Shown piece by piece: positions 6,504-11,796 of a DNA stretch of 11,796 nt. Position numbers and translations under genes: made by a program. This DNA comes from CAXTEJ01 sp964243295 (GTDB taxonomy: Bacteria > Actinomycetota > Actinomycetes > Actinomycetales > Angustibacteraceae): positions 1 to 11,796 of the forward strand of contig CAXTEJ010000081.1 of the NCBI GenBank assembly GCA_964243295.1. Direction: 5' to 3'. The notes under the pieces were generated by a model that saw only the letters and a list, made by a program, of their open reading frames with translations, was not told the DNA's origin and made no database searches. Each line of letters opens with the position of its first letter. Positions within the stretch are counted from its first letter, which is position 1.

Positions 6504-8096
6504 TCAGCCCCTCCTGTCAGCGAGCCAGCCGCGCAGCAGCTCGGCGACCTCGTCGGGCTGGCGCTCGACCATGGCGAGCACGTCGTCCTTGCGCCGCTGC
6601 TGCGGCAGGGCGGTGGCGGCCTCGAGCGCCGGCAGGTCGATGCTCGCCAGCGCCTGCGCCGCGACGACGGGGGTGTTGGCGCGCTGCTCGAGCATCTCCA
6701 GGCGCACCAGGTCGTCGGCGGCCTTGGCCTTCTTGCGCTTGCGGCGCGACACCGTCGCGACGAGCAGGAAGATCACGATGCCGAGGGCGAGCAGCCCCTG
6801 CTTGGCGTAGCCGACCATGGCGGCCTGCTTCGCAGCGCCCTCGGCCTTCTTCAGCTCGGCCGCGTTGGCGGTGGCCGCCGTCTGGTCGAACGGCAGGCTC
6901 GTGACGGTGATCGTGTCGCCGCGCTTGGTGTCGATGCCGGCCGCTGTGGCGAGGGCCGTCTGCAGCTTGGTGGTGTCGACGCTGCTCGCCTTGGAGTCGA
7001 CGACGACCGACACCGACTGCTTGAGCACGCCGCCGGGGGCGACGACCTCCACCTTCTCCTCCAGGGAGTTCGCGTTGTCGGTCGTCGTCTTCTCGTTGTT
7101 GTACGTGCCCGTGCCACCCGCGGAGGTGTTGGGCACGCTGATGTTGTCCGACCCGAGGACGCCGGAGCTGGTGCCCGCCCCGCTGCCGCCGGCCATCGTC
7201 TCCTTCTCGACCGACACCGAGCTCGGCTTGGCGAGCTTGTCGGTGAAGACGCGGCGGGTCTTCTGGGTGGTCTCGTTGAAGTCGAGGTTCGCGCTGACCT
7301 TGGCGACCGCGCGGCCGGGGCCGACGATCCGGTCGAGGACGGCCTGGATGTCAGCGGCCTTCTGCGCCTCGTAGGTGGTCGTCTGCTGGGTGTTGCTGTC
7401 GACGCCCGCGGCGCCCTGGTTGATGCCCGGGGCGGCGAACAGCGTGCCGGCCGAGTCGGCGACGGTCACGTCCTTGGAGTCCAGCTCGGGGACGCTGCCG
7501 CCCACCAGGTGCACGATGCTCTGCACCTGCGGCTGGGTGAGCTCGGAGCCGGGGCGCAGCGCGAGCAGCACCGAGGCCTTCGGCTTGGACTCGTTGTCGA
7601 GGAACACGCTCTTGGCCGGGATCGACAGGTGCACGACCGCCGTCTGCACGCCGTCGATGGCGTTGACGGTCTTGCCCAGCTCGCCTTCGAGGGCGCGCTG
7701 GTAGGTGATCTGCTGCTGGAACGTCGAGGACGTCATGGACTGCTTGTCGAGCAGGCCGTAGCCGCCGCTGTCCTTGCCGGCCGGCAGGCCCTGGCCCGAC
7801 AGGCTCACGCGCTGGGCGTAGACCTGGTCCTTGGGCACCGAGACGGTGCCGCCCCCGTCGGACAGCTCGTACTTCACGCCGGCGGCGTCCAGCTTGTCGA
7901 CGATCGCGCTGGCGTCGGTGCCGGACAGCCCCGAGAACAGCGGTGCGTACGCCGGAGCCGCGGCCCAGCGGTAGAACACGGTGCCCGCCATGAGCAGGGC
8001 GACGAGCATGACGACGCCGACGAACTTCTGGCCGACGCTGTAGGGGGCGAGCATGGCTCTGGCCCGAGCCAGGCTGCTGTTCAGTGCGGTGGCCAT
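6504..8096 (-). CDS. fliF: Flagellar MS-ring protein FliF
   Basis: 530 residues, normal length. It forms the inner-membrane ring on which the rod, rotor and export gate are built. A first membrane helix lies at about 24-44, the second at about 433-449 (LLALGIVIFLLVATV), followed by a strong positive run RRKRKKAK. Between them are the periplasmic ring-building modules: LFSGLSGTDASAIVDKLD (53-70), the region with GLLDKQSMTSSTFQQQITYQ (114-133) and RALEGELGKTV (134-144), and a YscJ-like part with VHLSIPAKSVF (155-165). A Gly/Ser/Thr/Asn-rich insert (about 301-345) matches the low-complexity loop usual in FliF. The extreme C-terminus DDVLAMVERQPDEVAELLRGWL (two parts, 504-525) is the FliG-binding tail. 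The start overlaps the fliE stop by one base (TGATG). Confidence 0.98.
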   Translation of the reverse strand: MATALNSSLARARAMLAPYSVGQKFVGVVMLVALLMAGTVFYRWAAAPAYAPLFSGLSGTDASAIVDKLDAAGVKYELSDGGGTVSVPKDQVYAQRVSLSGQGLPAGKDSGGYGLLDKQSMTSSTFQQQITYQRALEGELGKTVNAIDGVQTAVVHLSIPAKSVFLDNESKPKASVLLALRPGSELTQPQVQSIVHLVGGSVPELDSKDVTVADSAGTLFAAPGINQGAAGVDSNTQQTTTYEAQKAADIQAVLDRIVGPGRAVAKVSANLDFNETTQKTRRVFTDKLAKPSSVSVEKETMAGGSGAGTSSGVLGSDNISVPNTSAGGTGTYNNEKTTTDNANSLEEKVEVVAPGGVLKQSVSVVVDSKASSVDTTKLQTALATAAGIDTKRGDTITVTSLPFDQTAATANAAELKKAEGAAKQAAMVGYAKQGLLALGIVIFLLVATVSRRKRKKAKAADDLVRLEMLEQRANTPVVAAQALASIDLPALEAATALPQQRRKDDVLAMVERQPDEVAELLRGWLADRRG

Positions 8097-8440
8097 CAGC
8101 CTTGCATCCTCATGATCTCGGTGAACGCGTCAAGGGCCTTGTTGCGCAGCGTGACGGTCAGCTCGGTGGTCAGCTCGGCCTGCGTGGCGGCCATCGTGTA
8201 GGCGTGGACGTCGGTGAGGTCGCCGGTCGCGGCCTGCACGGCCAGCGCGTCGGCGCTGTGCTGCGTGGCGTCGAGCTTGGCCAGCCCGCCGCTGAGGACC
8301 TCGCCGAAGTCCACGCTGCTGACCGACGGGGCGCCGGCGGCGCCCGTCATGTCGGGCAGGGCGCCGAGCGCGCCGAGCGCGTCGGTGCCGAGGCCCGCGG
8401 GGGTCGCGCCGGCGAGCGCCGTGACGGCGCCGATGCTCAT
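8096..8440 (-). CDS. fliE: Flagellar hook-basal body protein FliE
   Basis: 114 residues, near the usual 100-115. FliE is the first exported rod subunit and joins the MS ring to the FlgB rod. The N-terminal 40 residues are Ala/Gly-rich. The conserved part follows: VDFGEVLSGGLAKLDATQHSA (split 43-63), ATGDLTDVHAYTMAATQAEL (71-90), where the D-x-H motif is a family mark, and the C-terminal TLRNKALDAFTEIMRMQG (97-114), which matches the usual R-N-K-x-x-x-A-Y-x-E-I-M-R-M pattern. The ATG start forms TGATG with the flgC stop and has GGGAAGGG ahead; longer in-frame starts fall inside flgC. Confidence 0.96.
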   Translation of the reverse strand: MSIGAVTALAGATPAGLGTDALGALGALPDMTGAAGAPSVSSVDFGEVLSGGLAKLDATQHSADALAVQAATGDLTDVHAYTMAATQAELTTELTVTLRNKALDAFTEIMRMQG

Positions 8441-8835
8441 CAGCCCTTCCCGAGCTGGATCGCGGCCATGTAGGCCTCGCGGGCCCGGTCGACGGCGCTG
8501 AGGTTCGCCTGGTAGCCGCGCTGGGCCATGATCATCTCGCTCATCTGCTCTCCGAGGTCGACGTCCGGGTAGCGCACGTAGCCCTTCGTGTCGGCCAGCG
8601 GGTGGTTGGGCTCGTAGACGACGCGGCCCTCGGCGCTGCCGAGCGCGGTGCCGCCGACCTGCACGCCCTGACCGTCCGGCATGGCCGTCGCGATGACCGA
8701 CTCGGCCTGGTACGCGGCGCCGCTGGTGGCGGTCACCGTGTTGACGTTCGCGATGTTGTCGCTGATCGCGTCCAGCCACTTGCGGTAGACGGTGGCGCCG
8801 GACTGACCGATGCCGATCGCGCTGAAGGTGGTCAT
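8440..8835 (-). CDS. flgC: Flagellar proximal rod protein FlgC
   Basis: 131 residues, standard FlgC size. It is a structural subunit of the proximal rod, exported by the flagellar apparatus. The N-terminal rod/hook signature is AISDNIANVNT (23-33). The C-terminal signature YEPNHPLADTKGYVRYPDVD (74-93) followed by LGEQMSEMIMAQRGYQANL (94-112) is diagnostic of FlgC. The ATG start overlaps the flgB stop by one base (TGATG) and is preceded by GAGGAG at 6 bases (8847-8842), a clear ribosome binding site. Confidence 0.98.
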   Translation of the reverse strand: MTTFSAIGIGQSGATVYRKWLDAISDNIANVNTVTATSGAAYQAESVIATAMPDGQGVQVGGTALGSAEGRVVYEPNHPLADTKGYVRYPDVDLGEQMSEMIMAQRGYQANLSAVDRAREAYMAAIQLGKG

Positions 8836-9179
8836 CAGGTGCTCCTCATCGAGGTGCGCAGGATGCTGAAGTCGTGGTCGACCGCGCGCAGCGCCAGCTG
8901 GTAGCGCATGTTCGTGTCGATGCTGCTCAGCGTCTCGGTGTCGAGGTTGACGTTGTTGCCGTCCAGGCGCGTCGGCTCGAGCGACGTGCGCGTGGTCGAC
9001 GCCACTGCCGCAGAACCACCCGACCGCACCGCCTGTCGCAGGTCGTCCTCGAACTGCACGCGCTGCGCGTGGTAGCCGGGGGTCTGGATGTTGGCGATGT
9101 TGCTGGCGATCGCGCGCTGGCGGTCGGCGAGGCCGCTGAGGGCACTCGCCAGCGCCACGCTGGTCACGTCGTTGAACAC
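8835..9179 (-). CDS. flgB: Flagellar basal-body rod protein FlgB
   Basis: 114 residues, somewhat short for FlgB (about 115-140 elsewhere). It is a proximal rod subunit and the first gene of the second transcription block. Features: FNDVTSVALASALSGLADRQ (2-21), the rod motif SNIANIQTPGYHAQRVQFED (26-45), and the DGNNVNLDTE motif (73-82), with a C-terminal amphipathic helix. The GTG at 9179 is the only plausible start: an in-frame stop lies at 9203-9201, only 21 bases upstream. No strong Shine-Dalgarno sequence is visible (GGCGGTAGACCC before the GTG), so initiation could be weak or structured. A candidate sigma-28-type promoter lies about 75-100 bases upstream. Confidence 0.97.
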   Translation of the reverse strand: MFNDVTSVALASALSGLADRQRAIASNIANIQTPGYHAQRVQFEDDLRQAVRSGGSAAVASTTRTSLEPTRLDGNNVNLDTETLSSIDTNMRYQLALRAVDHDFSILRTSMRST

Positions 9180-9254
9180 GGGTCTACCGCCAGAGGTCGA
9201 TCATCGTGGTGGCCGATCCGTGGCCGAGGGTGAGCGGTCCGTGCTCCAGGTACC

Positions 9255-9282
9255 TCTTCGTCGGCCAGGCGGCCGACTTGAG
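9255..9282 (-). promoter_or_regulatory. Candidate FliA/sigma-28-type promoter for the flgB-fliK operon
   Basis: On the minus strand CTCA (9282-9279), 16 bases, then GACGAA (9262-9257). From memory, FliA promoters of the flagellated actinomycete Actinoplanes look like CTCA, 15-17 bases, GCCGAA; the match is one base off. A second reading, CTCAAGT with GCCGACGA at 9265-9258, has a spacing shorter than usual. It lies in the only sizeable gap before flgB, downstream of the hairpin that ends the previous block. Transcription would start near 9250, giving a leader of about 70 bases. No housekeeping-type promoter was obvious to me in this gap. Confidence 0.45.
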
Positions 9283-9320
9283 ATCGGCCCTGGCCCTTTT
9301 CGCTGTTCACGCGAATGGCC

Positions 9321-9354
9321 GCAGGGCCCGCCGACGGCGTCGGCAGGCCCTGTG
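9321..9354 (-). terminator. Strong stem-loop after the fliT-like gene, probable terminator
   Basis: The sequence gcagggcccgccgac, loop ggc, gtcggcaggccctgtgc folds into a stem of about 14-15 pairs with a single C-A mismatch and a 3-base loop. It begins 16 bases past the stop of the FliT-like gene. No U-tract follows on either strand, which is common for actinobacterial terminators but means termination is inferred. It would separate the filament block (fliD-fliS-fliT-like) from the flgB operon. Confidence 0.65.
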
Positions 9355-9369
9355 CGGTGAGCGGGAGGA

Positions 9370-9768
9370 TCAGAAGGCTGCGTCCACGAACAGCGGCCGG
9401 CTGACGGCGTCGTCCGGGCGCATCCGCCGCTGCAGCTCGAGGTGCTGCTGGGAGCGCACGGCGGCGTCGGCGAGCTGCTCGGCGACGCGCAGCTGGTTCG
9501 CCATGACGATGCGGGCGCGCTCGGCGAGCGAGGTGGGCAACGCGCCGAGGTGGGTGGGTGGCGACCACGAGCCCGGTCCGGCGAGGACGTCGGGCAGCTC
9601 CTCGTGGTGCAGCGAGGCCAGCAGCCGCTCGCACTCCTGGACGTCGAGCTCGAGGTCGGTGAGGGCCTGGCTCCAGGCGTCGTGGAAGACCGCGTCGGAC
9701 GACGCGGCACCCGCGCCGGCGCCGGGCGCGGGGTCGGCGGCCCGGGGCCGCAGGACGTCCACGCTCAT
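9370..9768 (-). CDS. Putative FliT/FlgN-like flagellar chaperone
   Basis: 132 residues. I recognise no strict family motif. After an Ala/Pro/Gly-rich N-terminus (1-24), two helical stretches are visible: AVFHDAWSQALTDLELDVQE (26-45) continuing to CERLLASL, and LPTSLAERARIVMANQLRVA (78-97) continuing to a second Gln/Ala-rich coil up to about 116. A short, all-helical, acidic-to-neutral protein directly after fliS is the usual place and shape of FliT, which holds the cap protein FliD before export; FlgN, the hook-filament junction chaperone, is the alternative. The ATG shares ATGA with the fliS stop, so it is probably translated by coupling; its own ribosome site (GACGGG) is weak. Longer in-frame starts lie inside fliS and give Arg-rich sequence. 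Confidence 0.75.
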   Translation of the reverse strand: MSVDVLRPRAADPAPGAGAGAASSDAVFHDAWSQALTDLELDVQECERLLASLHHEELPDVLAGPGSWSPPTHLGALPTSLAERARIVMANQLRVAEQLADAAVRSQQHLELQRRMRPDDAVSRPLFVDAAF

Positions 9769-10208
9769 CCCGTCAGACCGACGGCGGCCGTGCTCCCCGA
9801 GGCCACGCGGGTGGAGGTCAGCGCCTCCGCCTCGCTCCAGGCCTGGCGCAGCTCGTCGGCGATGCCGCGACACGCCGATGTCTTGGTCTGGTCACCGGAG
9901 ACGTTGGCGCGCACCATCTCGGCGATCAGCCAGGTGTAGAGGCGGGCCAGCTGCGGGCCGCCGTCCCAGGCGTGGACGTCGAGGCTCGAGAGCAGCTCGG
10001 CCACGATGTCCTGCGCGTGGATGAGGTTCTCGCCCGCGAGGGCGCGGTTGCCGTCGAGCTGCGCCTGGTGGGCACGCGCGAGGTCGAGGACGAGGCGGTC
10101 GTAGAGCAGCACGACGAGCTTGGCCGGGCTGGCGGTGCTCACGGCGTCGCCGCTGTACCGGCCGGCTGCGCGCTGGTAGGCCGAGGCGTGCGTGGTCGCG
10201 AAGGGCAT
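9765..10208 (-). CDS. fliS: Flagellin export chaperone FliS
   Basis: 147 residues, slightly longer than usual because of a C-terminal Ser/Thr/Gly tail. FliS binds the disordered C-terminus of flagellin in the cytoplasm and delivers it to the export gate. The family marks are the N-terminal YQRAAGRYSGDAVSTASPAK (11-30) with the two Tyr, then LVVLLYDRLVLDLARA (31-46), HAQDIVAELLSSLDV (64-78) and YTWLIAEMVRANV (91-103). It starts one base after the fliD stop (TGACATG) and has AGGAG (10221-10217) 8 bases ahead, so it can initiate independently. Only 12 residues of its likely partner FliC fall in the window. Confidence 0.96.
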   Translation of the reverse strand: MPFATTHASAYQRAAGRYSGDAVSTASPAKLVVLLYDRLVLDLARAHQAQLDGNRALAGENLIHAQDIVAELLSSLDVHAWDGGPQLARLYTWLIAEMVRANVSGDQTKTSACRGIADELRQAWSEAEALTSTRVASGSTAAVGLTG

Positions 10209-10209
10209 G

Positions 10210-11634
10210 TCACGAGCTCCTGTTGGCGTCGAGGCTGCTCAGCTGGCCGGCGAGCCAGGTGGACTGGTTCTTCAGCTTGCCGAGCGCCGTCTCGAGGGCG
10301 GAGTACTGCTTGCCCAGAGCAGCCTTCTGGGACGCGAGCCGGGTGTCCCAGGTGCTGATGCGGGTGGTCAGGTCGCCGATGGTGCGGTTGCGGCCGCTGA
10401 TCGCGTCGGAGATCGTGCCGGTGGTGCCGCTGGCGGCGGCGGACAGGCGGTTCACCAGGTCGGCGATGCCGGTGCCGGCGACGGCGGGCACCGCGGGCGT
10501 GTCGGTGGCCGCCGTGCCGAGGACCGCGTTGGTGAACATGGCCTTGGTGGCCGCCGGATCCTTGGCGAGGGCGGCGGCGAACACCTTGGCGTCGAAGGTG
10601 AGGGTGCCCTCGCGGGTCGTCGCGATGCCGATCTGGGCGAACGAGCGACCGCCGCTGCCGCCGGCGACGGCGGAGATGATCTGCCCCGCGAGGGCCTTGG
10701 TCGCGCTGTCGCCCGCCAGGACGCCGGCGCCGGTGCGCTTGCCGTCGGCGTTGACGGTCCCGCCCGCGGTGACGGCCTTCAGCGTTCCCAGCACGGAGTT
10801 CGCGGCGTCGACCATCGCCTTGGCCGAGGCGGTGATGGTGGTGTCGTCGGTGGTGGTGGAGACCGTGACGTCCTTCGCGACGCCGGTCAGCTTCACCGTG
10901 AGGCCGGGCAGCAGTCCCTCGATCGTGTTGGTCGACGACCGGACGTCGTAGCCGGCGTCGGCGTCACCGACGTGCACCACCGCGTCGGACGGCTTGGTCA
11001 CCGTCGACAGCGGGAGGCCGGTGGCGGCGTCCCCGCCCGGGCCGCTGACGGTGAAGGCGCTGCTCGCGCCCTCCGTCGCGGAGGTGAGCTGCAGCCGGTA
11101 CTGGCTCTCGGACACGCGAACGGCGGTGGCGCGGACCCCGGCGTTCGCACCGTTGATGCTGTCGACGAGCGACTGCACCGACCCGTTGGCCGAGCTCACC
11201 GGCGTCATCGTGCCGCTGCCGGAGCGGATCTCGAAGGTCTGCCCGGGGGCGAAGGCGGAGGTGTCCGTGAGCGAGCCGTAGGACGCGGTGCTGGCCGACG
11301 ACTGGCCGGAGGCGAGGCTCGTGACGGAGAACCTCGTCGAGCCGGTGGCCGCACCGGCCGCTGCGGTCGCGGTCACGTCGGTCGAGCTCGACGTCGCCGA
11401 GACCGGGCTCCAGGCGGGGTTCTTGGTGAGGGCGTCGGTCGCCTTGGCCAGGGCCGACATGCCGGTGTTGATGTTCTGCAGGCCGGTCAGCTGGCTCTGC
11501 GTCGCGGTGAGCGTCGTCTTGAGCCGGGTCTGTGGGACGGCCTGCAACGACATCAGCTGGTTGATGATCGTGGTGGTGTCCAGACCACTCACGAGCCCAT
11601 CGACGGTACTTCCCACGGCGAACGCTCGATTCAT
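10210..11634 (-). CDS. fliD: Flagellar filament cap protein FliD (hook-associated protein 2)
   Basis: 474 residues, normal for FliD. It is exported, forms the cap at the filament tip and guides flagellin folding. Marks: VDGLVSGLDTTTIINQLM (11-28) at the N-terminus, a coil (about 35-70), Ser/Thr/Ala-rich outer domains (about 80-230), the conserved SSTNTIEGLLPGLTVKL (233-249), IGIATTREGTLTFD (335-348), and a C-terminal coil ending YSALETALGKLKNQSTW (444-460). The C-terminus is helical as in other FliD. The ATG at 11634 is the longest start; a GTG at 11616 would give a protein beginning close to the usual FliD start and cannot be excluded, since neither has a good Shine-Dalgarno sequence. No promoter is obvious in the 123 bases upstream, so it may depend on read-through from fliC. 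Confidence 0.97.
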   Translation of the reverse strand: MNRAFAVGSTVDGLVSGLDTTTIINQLMSLQAVPQTRLKTTLTATQSQLTGLQNINTGMSALAKATDALTKNPAWSPVSATSSSTDVTATAAAGAATGSTRFSVTSLASGQSSASTASYGSLTDTSAFAPGQTFEIRSGSGTMTPVSSANGSVQSLVDSINGANAGVRATAVRVSESQYRLQLTSATEGASSAFTVSGPGGDAATGLPLSTVTKPSDAVVHVGDADAGYDVRSSTNTIEGLLPGLTVKLTGVAKDVTVSTTTDDTTITASAKAMVDAANSVLGTLKAVTAGGTVNADGKRTGAGVLAGDSATKALAGQIISAVAGGSGGRSFAQIGIATTREGTLTFDAKVFAAALAKDPAATKAMFTNAVLGTAATDTPAVPAVAGTGIADLVNRLSAAASGTTGTISDAISGRNRTIGDLTTRISTWDTRLASQKAALGKQYSALETALGKLKNQSTWLAGQLSSLDANRSS

Positions 11635-11640
11635 GTCGGG

Positions 11641-11654
11641 CCCGGCGGACCGGG
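11641..11654 (-). promoter_or_regulatory. Small hairpin just upstream of the fliD start
   Basis: cccgg-cgga-ccggg forms five G-C pairs with a 4-base loop. On the transcript it ends 6 bases before the fliD ATG at 11634, in the place where a ribosome binding site would normally sit. It may dampen fliD translation from this ATG; equally it may be chance in GC-rich DNA. Confidence 0.3.
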
Positions 11655-11672
11655 CGGTGGAGCAGGCCGGCG

Positions 11673-11711
11673 CCGCCGGGAGGTGCAGCCCAGGGCTGCA
11701 CCTCCCGGCGG
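11673..11711 (-). terminator. Near-perfect 39-base inverted repeat after fliC, probable terminator/attenuator
   Basis: The 19-base arms ccgccgggaggtgcagccc (11673-11691) and its exact complement (11693-11711) flank one central base. The transcript would fold into an 18-pair stem with a 3-base loop. It starts 46 bases beyond the fliC stop and ends 38 bases before the fliD ATG. No U-tract follows on the minus strand. As the strongest structure in the window it is a good fliC terminator. Because no separate fliD promoter is visible downstream, partial read-through could set the excess of flagellin over cap protein. Confidence 0.8.
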
Positions 11712-11757
11712 GGCTGGTGGTGCTGGTGGTGCCGTCGTTCAGGTGGTGCTAGGCGGT

Positions 11758-11796
11758 TCAGCCCAGGAGCTTGAGGACACCCTGCTGCGAGGAGTT
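11758..11796 (-). CDS. fliC: Flagellin FliC, last 12 codons (5' part outside window)
   Basis: The minus strand reads NSSQQGVLKLLG then TGA. The Q-Q-G-V-L-x-L-L-G ending is the characteristic C-terminus of bacterial flagellin, part of the D0 helix that polymerises in the filament core and that FliS binds. Position just before fliD agrees. Only 12 residues are visible, so nothing can be said about the rest of the protein. Confidence 0.85.
   Translation of the reverse strand, partial: NSSQQGVLKLLG

Noticed and set aside
5534..6904. A plus-strand open frame of 456 codons opposite fliG and the fliF 3' end
   Set aside because: Ser/Arg-rich antisense reading; fliG and fliF are unmistakable on the minus strand.
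8096..8779. Longer fliE reading of 227 residues beginning within flgC
   Set aside because: The extension is Arg/Gly/His-rich shadow sequence of flgC, and FliE proteins are about 100-115 residues.
11714..11731. Short direct repeat gctggtggt x2 between the fliC stop and the large hairpin
   Set aside because: Only two 9-base units in GC-rich DNA; no supporting context for a regulatory role.
1..11796. A novel defence, mobile or biosynthetic system hidden in the window
   Set aside because: All minus-strand frames with good starts are flagellar or fit the flagellar operon, and no integrase, transposase, att-like repeats, tRNA or compositional break was seen.

Overview
The window is very GC-rich, and every convincing gene lies on the minus strand. 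It holds a long stretch of a bacterial flagellar gene cluster. GC content, heavy third-position G/C, GTG starts, 1- and 4-base gene overlaps and the gene order (fliC-fliD-fliS-fliT-like-flgB-flgC-fliE-fliF-fliG-fliH-fliI-fliJ-hydrolase-fliK) point to a motile actinobacterium. I cannot name the genus from sequence alone. No mobile element, CRISPR array, tRNA or rRNA was seen.

Reading in the direction of transcription (high to low coordinates), the window opens with the last 12 codons of flagellin (fliC, 11796-11758). A 123-base spacer follows, carrying a near-perfect 39-base inverted repeat and a small hairpin just before fliD. Next is a filament-assembly block: fliD (cap), fliS (flagellin chaperone) and a small FliT-like helical protein. 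Its end is marked by a second strong hairpin (9321-9354) inside a 190-base gap, which also holds a candidate sigma-28/FliA-type promoter (9255-9282).

The second block runs from flgB to fliK almost without spacing: flgB and flgC (rod), fliE (MS-ring/rod junction), fliF (MS ring), fliG (rotor), fliH, fliI and fliJ (export ATPase complex), a two-domain peptidoglycan hydrolase (NlpC/P60 plus lytic transglycosylase) and fliK (hook-length ruler, cut by the window edge). In this block every junction overlaps by 1, 4 or 17 bases except fliF-fliG, which has a 2-base gap, so translational coupling is likely throughout. Together the genes build the basal body from the membrane outward, power export, locally open the cell wall for the rod, and measure the hook. 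The first block caps and chaperones the filament.

The most unusual parts are: the hydrolase, which takes the place FlgJ fills in proteobacteria and has two catalytic domains but no visible Sec signal; the very long Ala/Thr/Pro/Ser-rich FliK with two in-frame 15-base repeat arrays; and the large inverted repeat between fliC and fliD. Otherwise this is a recognisable flagellar locus, not a new kind of system.
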